Assembly: GCA_016928305.1 (NCBI GenBank) | Contig: JAFGKY010000073.1 | Location: 1 to 64,000 of the forward strand | DNA from: Bacteroidales bacterium | Lineage (GTDB): Bacteria > Bacteroidota > Bacteroidia > Bacteroidales > UBA10428 | Direction of reading: 5' to 3' | DNA: 64,000 bases | Shown: one piece after another, positions 1 through 8,391 of the stretch | How the letters are laid out: the number at the start of each line of letters is the position of its first letter | How positions within the stretch are numbered: position 1 is the first letter of the stretch | The notes under the pieces: generated by a model | The model's database searches: none | What the model saw: only the letters and a program-made list of their open reading frames with translations | What the model was told of the DNA's origin: nothing | Translations under genes and position numbers: made by a program

Positions 1-17
1 AAAAAAAATTTATAAAA

Positions 18-188
18 ATGAAGAAAGTAGCTTTGTATTTTGTTGCTTTATCAGTAATTGGAGTTATAGCTCTTAGTGCTTGCAAACAAAAAGCACCCGA
101 AACTACTGAACCCGAAGCAGCCCCGGTAGAAGAAGTAGTTCCCGCAGCTGACACAGTTGTTGTTGCTGATACTGTTGCAGTTGAATAA
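18..188 (+). CDS. Small Ala/Val/Glu-rich lipoprotein (56 aa)
   Basis: This ORF is too short for the supplied track but reads cleanly from ATG to TAA. It begins with a basic MKK N-terminus, a hydrophobic stretch and a lipobox-like LSAC at residues 19-22, so the mature product would be a roughly 35-residue acylated peptide attached to a membrane. The rest is acidic and low in complexity, rich in Pro, Glu, Thr, Ala and Val, with VVPAADT and VVVADT resembling an internal repeat. A hairpin terminator follows about 50 bases after the stop, which supports a real monocistronic unit. Similar tiny lipoproteins occur in Bacteroidota, but I know of no assigned function. The 17 bases before the ATG are A/T-rich; any promoter lies mostly outside the window. 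Confidence 0.7.
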   Translation: MKKVALYFVALSVIGVIALSACKQKAPETTEPEAAPVEEVVPAADTVVVADTVAVE

Positions 189-239
189 ACTATCAATAGT
201 CTACTGCATAGTATTATAAGGGAATATTAAAGTATTGAA

Positions 240-263
240 GCAGGACTGTTGTCCTGCTTTTTT
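240..263 (+). terminator. Rho-independent terminator of the small lipoprotein gene
   Basis: GCAGGAC and GTCCTGC form a perfect 7-bp stem around a TGTT loop, followed directly by six T residues. The orientation fits the + strand lipoprotein gene that ends about 50 bases upstream. There is no A-run on the left side, so it should not terminate the leftward gene. Confidence 0.85.
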
Positions 264-396
264 ATGTTAACCTGGAGTCAGTTGTCTATGGTTTACTTGC
301 CGTTAGGCAGGCCTGCTGTTAATTGCTGAACCATCTTTAACCCGGGTTCATTTATCGTTAATTTTTCGTATTCAGGCTAATATTTTGGTCCTTGAT

Positions 397-1221
397 TCAT
401 TTTACCATTCCTGTCATCACCTTCCCCGTTTCATAATCCAGTTCAGATCCTATTGCGCTATGGGGAATGGAGAAGATAACCAGCATAATTACAGCAGCAA
501 TAATTGTGAGTATAGGCCTTTCTTTTTTCATGTTACCCGCAAAGGCAATGATCCAAAAGGTAAAAGCGATCAACGTTTTATTATCGGTAAGGTCGAAGCC
601 CCTGGGGAATCCTGTCCATAATTCTCCAAAAGCATAAAACTGAACTACCGGACCAAGTATCATTCCTCCAAGCAGCAATGCTGCAGTAGTCACAAAAGTA
701 TACGGTCTGAACCTGGGATCCCGGGTTAAGGCCATCAGTCCTGCCAGGTTTGCCAGAAAAAGGGCAACAAACATGAACAGGATATGCGGTATTATGATCA
801 GGGCAGGCACGTCTCCCCGGAACCGGATAATAACAGATTCGTCCCCGGGTATGGATATTTTCTGACCGCCTGCATGAAGAATGATATAGTATTCCAGTTT
901 GCCGGCCGGAGGCTGGTTCGGTAATAAACCTACCAGGTTTCCTTTATCCATAAACATACGTGTCTTTTTCCAGGATTCAACCGTGGGATATCTTTTAAAG
1001 TAAAGCGTTCCTGTAATGGAGGAATCAGGAACGGGCAGCTCAATGCGTGCGTCTTTCATGCCTGCCTGGCTGCGTGGCAGCTTAAAATGAAATTCTGATT
1101 GGGGACTGATGAACACCGTAATGCGTTTGGGATTGGCCGGACCCGTGAACCGTTGAAAGATAATGGCTCCAAAAGTAACGACAATAGCTGTAAGCCATAT
1201 TAAATATGATCTGAATTTCAT
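397..1221 (-). CDS. Unknown integral membrane protein
   Basis: I do not recognise a named family. The track start is a TTG; the ATG two codons later (MKFRSYLIW) is preferred and gives 274 residues. One N-terminal hydrophobic segment (about residues 5-23) anchors a soluble region of about 110 residues containing short beta-strand-like stretches and an LPNQPPAGKLEYY segment that resembles an Ig-like or Big-type fold. Four C-terminal membrane segments follow (about 133-155, 165-192, 212-230, 236-255). The lumenal-domain-plus-helices layout suggests an envelope protein. It lies 62 bases downstream of the M28 peptidase on the same strand, so the two could be co-transcribed. A function cannot be assigned. 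Confidence 0.7.
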   Translation of the reverse strand: MKFRSYLIWLTAIVVTFGAIIFQRFTGPANPKRITVFISPQSEFHFKLPRSQAGMKDARIELPVPDSSITGTLYFKRYPTVESWKKTRMFMDKGNLVGLLPNQPPAGKLEYYIILHAGGQKISIPGDESVIIRFRGDVPALIIIPHILFMFVALFLANLAGLMALTRDPRFRPYTFVTTAALLLGGMILGPVVQFYAFGELWTGFPRGFDLTDNKTLIAFTFWIIAFAGNMKKERPILTIIAAVIMLVIFSIPHSAIGSELDYETGKVMTGMVK

Positions 1222-1283
1222 CTGCAATACAGTTTGGTAACAATTTTAGTAATTAGATTCTTTCTTGGCGAATAAATCACGTA

Positions 1284-3059
1284 TTACAATTGTATAAGTA
1301 AGACCTCCTTATTTCCATTTCTTTGTATTTCAACGCTTATGGTTTCTCCCGGAGAAAGTTTCGAAAGCCTGTACATATAATCGTAAATATTATGTATAGG
1401 TAAATCATTTATGGCTGTGATGATATCGCCACTTTTAATACCTCCAAGTTCCGCCGGCTTTCCCCTGGTAACGAATTCCACCCTTACACCATCCGTTGAA
1501 TCATCTGCAATACAAGGCATGAAGCCAAGTGTTACTTTAAACCGTCTCCCGCTGGAAACACTGGTTTTGGGACCAGCTTCCATAAAATGCAGGGTGGAAG
1601 GATGATTGGCAATTGCTTCGGTAAGTCTGAATGCAAAACCCGATACCTGGTCCAGACCCTGAAAATTGATATATTCAATATCATCATCAGGAGTATGGTA
1701 GTCAACATGGGCACCGGTGGTAAGGAAGAATACAGGAATATCCCTGCCATAAAAAGATGCATGATCAGAAGGCCCGAAGCCTTCAGAAGTTTTCCTTAGC
1801 TTCAGACCAGGGTGTTTGTTTGCAAGGGCAATCAATGAATCCGCTTCAAGCGATGTCCCCGTTCCTGATACCTGAAGCCCCTTGGATGTATCAAGCCTTC
1901 CTACCATATCGAGGTTGATCATGGCAGTGATCTTTTTCAGATCAACCGGTGGATGCGATACAAATTGTCTCGATCCAAGCAGTCCCATCTCTTCAGCACC
2001 AAATGCAACAACTATGACACTCCGCCTTAAATGTTTGTGAGGTAATAATTTGGCCAGGGTTAGCATGGCTGTGACACCGGAAGCATTATCATCGGCCCCG
2101 TTGTGCACCGCAATGGTATCTGGGCGCCGTGAGGAAGAGTTCTTTCCACCGATGCCCAGATGATCAAAATGAGCTCCAATAACTATATATTCATTTTTCA
2201 GCAACGGATCGCTTCCTTCAATCAAACCGGCAATATTATAAGTATTTCCCTTTTGTGTCAGGATATCACTGATGGCATATACGGTGTCATATAAAGCAAA
2301 GGAAATGGGTTTTTTATCTTCCAATATGTTCGATTCCAGCTGGGAGACAGCAATGTTCTTTGTCGCCAGCAGGGTGTCGGCAAAAGCACGTTTAATATGG
2401 AATACAGGTATCCCTACGGAACTGGCTGTTGAATCGAAGGAAATAAGTTGGTCTTCATTATCATAGCTCATTCCGGAGACGAATAATAAGCCTGCTGCCC
2501 CATTGTCTCGCGCCAGCATTGCCTTGTCACGTTCTTCCGAATATTTTTCCAATAGTGTGTCATTACCTTCAACATGCGGATATCCGCGGAGCATCATAAG
2601 CCATTTTTGATGTGCATCAATACCGGCATAATCATCCCAGGTGAAGTCACCAGACAAACATGTGATTCCATAACCGGCAAAAATTACCTGGCCTGTAACT
2701 GTATCAGGTGACGAAAAGCCGAGAGGCATCATATCTTTACCCATCAATAAGGTGTCGCCATTGAAAACCAGGCTGGTATTTTTCCCCGGAATCCTTGAGC
2801 GTGTAAACGGTACTTCCTGAAAACCTTCGTTAAATAAAAGCTTGACACTGTTATCAAGAAATACATGTTGAATGTAATAACGTGCCATGCTGTCTCCTTC
2901 AGTCCCCGGATATCGTCCTCCAAGAGCATCGGATGACAGATACTGCAAATGGGCCTTGGCATAATTATCGTGTTTTTCATGCATGGACCGGGGAACAGCA
3001 CAACCCATAAATAATGCAAGTCCTGTTACAATGGAAATGAAATAAGGGATTTCGTGCAT
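1284..3059 (-). CDS. Exported M28-family zinc aminopeptidase with PA and PDZ domains
   Basis: The N-terminus is a signal sequence ending in a lipobox-like FMGC (residues 17-20), so the enzyme is probably a lipoprotein facing the periplasm or cell exterior. A protease-associated (PA) insert lies around residues 130-260 (AGYGI, GAAGLLFVSG). The M28 catalytic core follows, with the expected metal and catalytic motifs in order: GAHFDHLG, NGADDNASGV, FGAEEMGLLG, NLDMVGR and a late His in GAHVDYHTPDDD. The C-terminal 90 residues form a PDZ-like domain (KPAELGGIKSGDIITAIN). At 591 residues it matches the Bacteroidota PA-M28-PDZ architecture. M28 enzymes remove N-terminal amino acids from peptides; the exact substrate cannot be read from sequence. 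Confidence 0.9.
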   Translation of the reverse strand: MHEIPYFISIVTGLALFMGCAVPRSMHEKHDNYAKAHLQYLSSDALGGRYPGTEGDSMARYYIQHVFLDNSVKLLFNEGFQEVPFTRSRIPGKNTSLVFNGDTLLMGKDMMPLGFSSPDTVTGQVIFAGYGITCLSGDFTWDDYAGIDAHQKWLMMLRGYPHVEGNDTLLEKYSEERDKAMLARDNGAAGLLFVSGMSYDNEDQLISFDSTASSVGIPVFHIKRAFADTLLATKNIAVSQLESNILEDKKPISFALYDTVYAISDILTQKGNTYNIAGLIEGSDPLLKNEYIVIGAHFDHLGIGGKNSSSRRPDTIAVHNGADDNASGVTAMLTLAKLLPHKHLRRSVIVVAFGAEEMGLLGSRQFVSHPPVDLKKITAMINLDMVGRLDTSKGLQVSGTGTSLEADSLIALANKHPGLKLRKTSEGFGPSDHASFYGRDIPVFFLTTGAHVDYHTPDDDIEYINFQGLDQVSGFAFRLTEAIANHPSTLHFMEAGPKTSVSSGRRFKVTLGFMPCIADDSTDGVRVEFVTRGKPAELGGIKSGDIITAINDLPIHNIYDYMYRLSKLSPGETISVEIQRNGNKEVLLIQL

Positions 3060-3258
3060 AATTATTCGGTTTAAAGCACGGTAAAATTAAACTTCTTGAG
3101 ATTAAATAAAAAAATGATTGAATTAAATCGTTGAATAGTAAGAACAGGTGTCCTCGAAAATTAAAAGTAAGATTCTTGATGCTATGAATCAGGCATTTCC
3201 CTGACACGGATTTGATGGAACACGGAGTGAACTCGGGTTTTCTCAATCAACAAATCAA

Positions 3259-3315
3259 CCCTCCTCTGCCATCACCTTTGCTGAAGCTACGGTGATTGAG
3301 AAAGGCTGCGGAGGG
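3259..3315. repeat. Imperfect multi-step hairpin in a gene-free gap
   Basis: CCCTCC pairs with GGAGGG at the outer edge and ATCACC pairs with GGTGAT inside, with partly paired CTGCC/GGCTG between and a TTTGCTGAAGCTAC apex. It lies between the M28 peptidase start and the end of the efflux operon, in a 300-base interval with no ORF. Flanking DNA contains word-like repeats (AATCAACAAATCAACC; AACCAGCAAATCAGCTAATCAGCAATT). It may act as a leftward terminator for the efflux operon or be a dispersed intergenic repeat. Confidence 0.5.
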
Positions 3316-3359
3316 CGAAACAAATTATTAAACCAGCAAATCAGCTAATCAGCAATTAA

Positions 3360-4478
3360 TTATGCTGTTTTCCTGTAACGGTTGATGGCGAGGATTGTGA
3401 ATACAATAGCAATCACGGTCAGGGCAATGATTTCCCGGTTGATATCATAAAATGTCGATCCTTTAAGCATAACCATCCTGTTAATGCGCATAATATATAC
3501 AACAGGGTTAATCAGGTTAATCTTTTGTGCCCATACAGGCATGCTCTCCAATGGTGTGAATATACCACTCATCAGTATGAATATTATCATAAAAAAGAAA
3601 CCGGTGAACATAAACTGCTGTTGTGTGCCTGCAAAAGTCGAGAGGAAAAGGGCCAGCCCGAGAACCGCGACCATGAAAACAGTTGAGCAAAGAAAAAGAA
3701 GGGTAATGCTACCCTCAAACGGAATATTGAAAGCCAGTTTTCCTATGGCTAATCCCAGTGCAAGGTCAATCAACCCGATAATCAGAAATGGCACTATTTT
3801 AGCCAGGATGAAATGATATTTCTTAACGGGTGTAACATTGATCTGCTCAATAGTGCCGCTTTCCTTTTCTTTCACCAGATTAAGGCCAGCAAGAATGAAT
3901 GCAATTGCGAGCACAAGGATGCCAAGTATCCCGGGCAGCATGTAGAATTTATAATTGAGCATCTCGTTGTACCAGTACCTGTTTGTAACCTTCACCTGGG
4001 GGATGGATGTAAATCCTAAGCCTCCGGTTTTTTCGGTTATGATATTCATGTTGTAATCACGAATCACGCCGTTCAGGTATGCCCACGACAGCTGGGCATT
4101 TGCAGCATTGATAGCATTGGCCGAAACAAATATCCTTCCGGAGTTCCCATTTCCGATCTCTTCTCCGAAACCGGAAGGTATATGAAGTATTAAATCACAT
4201 TTATCCTTTTTTAACAGATTATTGGCTTCATCTTCAGAGAATGTAGAAAATCTGACGTTGAAGAATGTTGATCCTTCCAGCTGGCCGACCAGTTCTCTTG
4301 ATTCGATGGTCATGTCCCTGTCAACAATGCACAGCTTTACATTTTTGATTTCAAACGTTATGGCAGGGACTAATATCAACATCTGGACAATGGGAATACC
4401 AAAAATGGCTTTCCCGATAAATTTATCCCTGAAGATCTGAATAAACTCTTTCCTGATTAAATATATAAGTGTTCTCAT
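3360..4478 (-). CDS. ABC-2 type efflux permease (distal copy)
   Basis: This is an inner-membrane permease of the ABC-2/YhhJ-YbhR type (372 residues). It has one N-terminal membrane segment (about residues 25-42), a periplasmic domain of about 130 residues, then five C-terminal segments starting near residue 178. The cytoplasmic KEKESGTIEQINVTPVKKYHF stretch between membrane segments is the hallmark coupling region of this family. It is the last gene of the leftward efflux operon and pairs with the preceding permease to form the heterodimeric membrane channel. The gap of 177 bases before it, with a large hairpin, contrasts with the 3-60-base gaps elsewhere in the operon. The exported substrate is unknown; relatives export drugs and amphiphiles. 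Confidence 0.88.
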   Translation of the reverse strand: MRTLIYLIRKEFIQIFRDKFIGKAIFGIPIVQMLILVPAITFEIKNVKLCIVDRDMTIESRELVGQLEGSTFFNVRFSTFSEDEANNLLKKDKCDLILHIPSGFGEEIGNGNSGRIFVSANAINAANAQLSWAYLNGVIRDYNMNIITEKTGGLGFTSIPQVKVTNRYWYNEMLNYKFYMLPGILGILVLAIAFILAGLNLVKEKESGTIEQINVTPVKKYHFILAKIVPFLIIGLIDLALGLAIGKLAFNIPFEGSITLLFLCSTVFMVAVLGLALFLSTFAGTQQQFMFTGFFFMIIFILMSGIFTPLESMPVWAQKINLINPVVYIMRINRMVMLKGSTFYDINREIIALTVIAIVFTILAINRYRKTA

Positions 4479-4530
4479 ATTTTCGATTATATTCTTTCAG
4501 CTTATGTCTCCCTTCTTCAGTATCCAACTC

Positions 4531-4589
4531 CTCACCCCCTGCCCCCTCTCCAAATTGGAGAGGGAGGCTCGAAGAGCCGGGGGGGTGAG
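4531..4589. repeat. Three-arm hairpin repeat between two permease genes
   Basis: CTCACCCCC at the left edge pairs perfectly with GGGGGTGAG at the right edge. Inside are two hairpins: a 10-bp stem CCCTCTCCAA/TTGGAGAGGG with a one-base loop, and GGCTC-GAA-GAGCC. The element can therefore fold into a three-way junction in DNA or mRNA. C/G-rich CCCCCTCTCC..GGAGAGGG intergenic elements of this type recur in Bacteroidota genomes, which is my recollection and not a search result. It sits within an operon, so it could affect mRNA stability or reduce expression of the distal permease. Confidence 0.75.
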
Positions 4590-4655
4590 GAAATCACCCT
4601 ATATAGTTTGCTATACCCTGCTTCTTTTTTCCTTCGATCTTCCTTCTTCCTTATC

Positions 4656-5765
4656 CTACTGTAACCGTATTTTAAAATTCCTAATACTCAATCCTATTGC
4701 AGCCGCCGTAAAAACCATCAGTATCAGTGTTTCCTTCCATACATAAAGGAATCCGGTTCCCTTGATCATTATATTTTTAATGATCACAATAAAATATCTT
4801 GGTGGAAGTATGGCGCTGACCCATCCGTATACTTTCGGCATATTCTCTATTGGAAATATGAAACCGGAAAGCAAAACACTCGGAAGCAACATGCCCACCA
4901 GGGAGATAAAGATTGCCTGCTGCATTGTTTTTGCCACTGTTGAAATTAAAATCCCAATTGAGAGACTCATAAGAATATAAAGCATCGATTCAGCCAGAAG
5001 CAGGATCAGGCTTCCTTTAACCGATAAACCAAACACCAGCCATGAAAGCAACAAGATCATGATCACATCGACAAAGGACAGCATGAAATAAGGAATTACT
5101 TTACCCAGAATGATCTGAATCGGTTTCAGGGGTGAAACGAGCAGGACCTCCATGGTTCCGAATTCCTTTTCACGGGTAATGGTAATGGATGTCATCAACG
5201 CACAGATAAGTATCATTATAAGAGTTATGACACCAGGCACAAACATATATTGACCTTTCAGTGAAGGATTATAAAACATCCTCACTTCTGGTTCAACCAA
5301 CTGGGCAACGGTAGCTGAGTTCCCGGCCAGCTCCTTGTTGAAATCGGCAACGATAGCTGTAAGATAGTTTGTTGTGAGGGTTGCCATATTGGGTTCCGAC
5401 CCATCGGCGATAATGCTTATGGCGGCTTTGCCTTCGCTGACAAGACTCCGGCCAAAATCCTTTTCAAAGACAATAACGGCTTTAATCTTGTTACCCCTGA
5501 GTGCCTTATCAATGTCATTGAAATTTAACAAAGTTTCACCCCTCCTGAAAAAACCTGATGAACATATCTTATCGGATATTTTTTGTGTTATTTCATCGCG
5601 GGAAAGATCAAGAAAGGCAACCTGGGCATTTTTCAGGTCGGTGCTTACCACAAAGCCAAACAGAAGTATCTGAACGGCAGGGATACCAAACAGTATGATC
5701 ATCGTGCGGACATCCCTGAAGATATGCAGGAACTCTTTCTTGACAAATCCGAGGAATCTTTTCAT
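4656..5765 (-). CDS. ABC-2 type efflux permease (proximal copy)
   Basis: This second ABC-2 permease (369 residues) has the same plan as its neighbour: an N-terminal membrane helix (about residues 24-42), a periplasmic domain rich in alpha/beta segments, and five to six C-terminal helices from about residue 175. The conserved cytoplasmic motif reads REKEFGTMEVLLVSPLKP. Start MKRFLGFVKKEFLHIFRD is typical of the family, where a short amphipathic coupling helix precedes the first membrane segment. It begins 3 bases after the ATPase stop, so translation is probably coupled. It should form a channel with the distal permease and be driven by the two upstream ATPases. Sequence divergence between the two permeases suggests an old heterodimer. 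Confidence 0.88.
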   Translation of the reverse strand: MKRFLGFVKKEFLHIFRDVRTMIILFGIPAVQILLFGFVVSTDLKNAQVAFLDLSRDEITQKISDKICSSGFFRRGETLLNFNDIDKALRGNKIKAVIVFEKDFGRSLVSEGKAAISIIADGSEPNMATLTTNYLTAIVADFNKELAGNSATVAQLVEPEVRMFYNPSLKGQYMFVPGVITLIMILICALMTSITITREKEFGTMEVLLVSPLKPIQIILGKVIPYFMLSFVDVIMILLLSWLVFGLSVKGSLILLLAESMLYILMSLSIGILISTVAKTMQQAIFISLVGMLLPSVLLSGFIFPIENMPKVYGWVSAILPPRYFIVIIKNIMIKGTGFLYVWKETLILMVFTAAAIGLSIRNFKIRLQ

Positions 5766-5768
5766 ATC

Positions 5769-6506
5769 TTAATCTTTACCGGGACGGGCTATTTTTATAA
5801 ATACTTCCTCCACCGAGTTAACCTTATATTGTTTCTTCAGCTCAGCCGGCGTATCCAATGCTACAATTTTACCTTCGCTCATTATGGAAACCCGGTCGCA
5901 ATATTCGGCTTCATCCATATAATGCGTTGTTACAAAAACTGTGATACCATTGGCTGCTGTTTCGTAGATCATCTCCCAGAACTGGCGCCGTGTAACGGGA
6001 TCAACCCCACCGGTAGGCTCATCGAGAAAGACAATTTTCGGTTGATGAAGAACTGCAACTGAAAAAGCAAGTTTCTGCTTTAATCCCAGAGGCAGATCCG
6101 AGATCATCCTGTCTCCATATTCTACGAAATTCAGTCTTTTAAGAAGACCGTCTGTCCTTTCTCTTATAAGTTTCAGTTTCATCCCGTAAATACCACCATA
6201 CAGCATTATATTCTCTTTTACAGTCAGATCTTCATACAATGAAAACTTCTGACACATATAGCCGATGCTTTTCTTTATCTGTTCAGGCTGCTTCCTTGCA
6301 TTGAATCCGGCAACAAAAACTTCTCCCGATGTCGGTGCCGACAAACCTGAAAGTATCCTGATGGCCGTTGTTTTTCCCGCACCATTGGCGCCCAGGAAAC
6401 CAAAAATCTCCCCTTCATGAACTTCAAAGTTCAGGTTATCATTGGCCGTGAAGTCTCCATACTTCTTCACCAGGTTTTTGACTGATATTACTGTATCACT
6501 TACCAT
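5769..6506 (-). CDS. ABC transporter ATP-binding protein (second of two)
   Basis: This 245-residue nucleotide-binding domain of the drug-efflux CcmA/YbhF type has a Walker A GANGAGKTT (about residues 39-47), a signature-region sequence DLPLGLKQKLAFSVAV in which the usual LSGG is replaced by LPLG, Walker B IVFLDEPTGGVDP and the switch His in VTTHYMDEAE. The D-loop reads GGVDP. The altered signature is typical of one half of a heterodimeric pair with one degenerate site, as in fused YbhF-type ATPases. It lies 60 bases downstream of the partner ATPase and 3 bases before a permease. It hydrolyses ATP to power export through the two permeases. Confidence 0.88.
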   Translation of the reverse strand: MVSDTVISVKNLVKKYGDFTANDNLNFEVHEGEIFGFLGANGAGKTTAIRILSGLSAPTSGEVFVAGFNARKQPEQIKKSIGYMCQKFSLYEDLTVKENIMLYGGIYGMKLKLIRERTDGLLKRLNFVEYGDRMISDLPLGLKQKLAFSVAVLHQPKIVFLDEPTGGVDPVTRRQFWEMIYETAANGITVFVTTHYMDEAEYCDRVSIMSEGKIVALDTPAELKKQYKVNSVEEVFIKIARPGKD

Positions 6507-6566
6507 CTTCTAATTCTTGTTATTGTACTCTTAACCAGCCAGCTTTGCCGACTGCAGACTGAAACC

Positions 6567-7484
6567 TCAGCGAAAGCTGGTCCCCATCAGCTCGAGGAAC
6601 CTGTCTTCAATTCCTGCTCTGGTTTCACTTATAGTCACATTGATTATGCCCATCCCAATAAGATAATCATTGAACGAATTGTCAAAATTATCTTCTTTGA
6701 AGGTCACATGTACAGCATCCCCGAATGGATAGGCGGTGCTTATTCCGGGAAAACTTCTCAAAGCATTTATCAGCTTGTATTTTTCAGGAGATTTTACACT
6801 GAAAAGCTTCTTGCTGAATCCGTTTCGTATTCCTTCAGGCTGATCGATCGAAAGTATTTTTCCTTCCTGGATAAGCGCCACCCTGTCACACTTCATGGCC
6901 TCATCCATATAGGGTGTAGAAACGATGATTGTGATGTTGTGCTTTCTGATTTTTTTAAGCATTTCCCAGAATTCCGTCCGAGATACTGCATCAACACCGG
7001 TTGTTGGCTCGTCAAGGACAAGCAGACGCGGTTTATGAATCAATGCACAGGATAATGCCAGCTTCTGCTTCATACCGCCAGAAAGCTTTCCCGCAAGCCT
7101 TGTCTTAAAGGGTTCAATATGGGAATAGACATCCTGAATGAGGTCGTAGTTCTCCTTTACTGTGGTACCAAAGACAGTCGCGTAGAAATTCAGGTTTTCC
7201 TCAACCGACAGATCCATGTATAGGCTGAATCTTCCGGGCATATAACCAATGTTCTCGCGCAGTTGCTTGTACCCGGTTTCACTATCGAGTCCCATGATCG
7301 TCATTTTTCCTTCATCAGGAAGCAACAGTGTCGTTATGATCCTGAAAAGCGTTGTTTTGCCTGCTCCGTCGGGACCAATGAAACCGAATATCTCGCCCTC
7401 AGACACCTCAAAGGATATTTCCTTCAGGGCTTGTGTTTTCCCGAATTTCTTACTGATACCCGATGATTCAATGACTTTCTGCAT
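6567..7484 (-). CDS. ABC transporter ATP-binding protein (first of two)
   Basis: This 305-residue ATPase carries Walker A GPDGAGKTT (about residues 37-45), a canonical signature KLSGGMKQKLALSC, Walker B LLVLDEPTTGVDA and a C-terminal extension of about 80 residues typical of MDR-type ABC ATPases. The expected switch histidine is replaced: the stretch reads VSTPYMDEA, Pro where the partner has His. The two ATPases therefore have complementary deviations (this one lacks the His, the other lacks LSGG), consistent with a heterodimer having unequal sites. In Enterobacteria the equivalent YbhF is a single fused polypeptide; here it is split. It begins 6 bases after the adaptor gene. Confidence 0.88.
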   Translation of the reverse strand: MQKVIESSGISKKFGKTQALKEISFEVSEGEIFGFIGPDGAGKTTLFRIITTLLLPDEGKMTIMGLDSETGYKQLRENIGYMPGRFSLYMDLSVEENLNFYATVFGTTVKENYDLIQDVYSHIEPFKTRLAGKLSGGMKQKLALSCALIHKPRLLVLDEPTTGVDAVSRTEFWEMLKKIRKHNITIIVSTPYMDEAMKCDRVALIQEGKILSIDQPEGIRNGFSKKLFSVKSPEKYKLINALRSFPGISTAYPFGDAVHVTFKEDNFDNSFNDYLIGMGIINVTISETRAGIEDRFLELMGTSFR

Positions 7485-7490
7485 AGCTTA

Positions 7491-8384
7491 TCAAAAAATT
7501 GCTTCTCCGGGCATTCCCGATTTCATGGAGCCGTCATTCTTTACATCAATGGTTACGGCATATACAAGTGTGATACGTTCTTCCTTTGTCTGGATTATCT
7601 TGGGGGTGAACTCAGCTTTGCCTGATATATAACTTATGGTACCCGGAAATGATCTATAGCCCTTCTTCCCGTCATCGATCCGTACAGTACATTCCTCACT
7701 GATTTTCAAATGTCCCAGCTGAGCACCGCTGACATAAACTTTCAGCTTTATCAACGACAAGTCGGCAATCTTTGCCAAAGGCTTGCCTGATACCGTAATT
7801 TCTCCGGCCTCGGCGTATTTTTCAATGATGGTTCCGTTAATAGGACTACTGACACGACAGCGCATTAACTGTTCATTAAGTGTAGCCTTTTTTGATTCGA
7901 AAACCGATAACTCCGCTTTAACGGATGATTTCTGTATGTTGTTGGCCGCTATCTGTTTCTGCAATACCGCAACCTGACCTGTAAGGTCATCGTATTGTTT
8001 TTGGGTCGCAGCATCATTCTTCAGCATATTCTTAATCCTGTCAATATTGACATTTAGATTCACTATTTGCTGATTCAGGATCTCATTCTGTGCATCTATG
8101 GTGGCGATACGGGTTCTGACGCCCTTCATTCCGGCATTGATCTCATCTTTTTGAAGATGGAACAGTGTCGTATCGATCAGGGCTATTTCTGTCCCCTTTT
8201 CAATTTCCGATCCTTCCGACACATTAAGTTTGAGAATCCTTCCGTTGGTCTCTGAAGAAACAAGTACTTCAGTTGCCTCAAAAGTTCCAAAGGCATCGGC
8301 TTCTCCTGAGCTGTTTTTGCAGCCGTTGAACAGCACAGTTGTTGTCAGTAACAATAACCAGTTTTTCATAATAGTATGATTCAT
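7491..8384 (-). CDS. HlyD/YbhG-type periplasmic adaptor lipoprotein
   Basis: This membrane-fusion protein (297 residues) has an N-terminal signal with a lipobox-like FNGC (residues 19-22), so it is probably tethered to the inner membrane by lipid. A biotinyl-lipoyl-like half motif (GRILKLNVSEGSEIEKG) precedes a long alpha-helical hairpin (about residues 75-175, with heptad-like KKQ/QIV patterns). The second half motif (SPINGTIIEKYAEAGEITVSGKPL) and a beta-barrel domain follow. It bridges the ABC permease to the TolC-type channel encoded immediately upstream (7-base gap). Order and spacing strongly support one tripartite exporter. Confidence 0.9.
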   Translation of the reverse strand: MNHTIMKNWLLLLTTTVLFNGCKNSSGEADAFGTFEATEVLVSSETNGRILKLNVSEGSEIEKGTEIALIDTTLFHLQKDEINAGMKGVRTRIATIDAQNEILNQQIVNLNVNIDRIKNMLKNDAATQKQYDDLTGQVAVLQKQIAANNIQKSSVKAELSVFESKKATLNEQLMRCRVSSPINGTIIEKYAEAGEITVSGKPLAKIADLSLIKLKVYVSGAQLGHLKISEECTVRIDDGKKGYRSFPGTISYISGKAEFTPKIIQTKEERITLVYAVTIDVKNDGSMKSGMPGEAIF

Positions 8385-8391
8385 TTTTTTA

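Noticed and set aside
5583-6062. 159-aa + strand ORF over the ABC permease/ATPase junction
   Set aside because: It is antisense to two well-supported efflux genes and has no domain or signal; it is a shadow frame.
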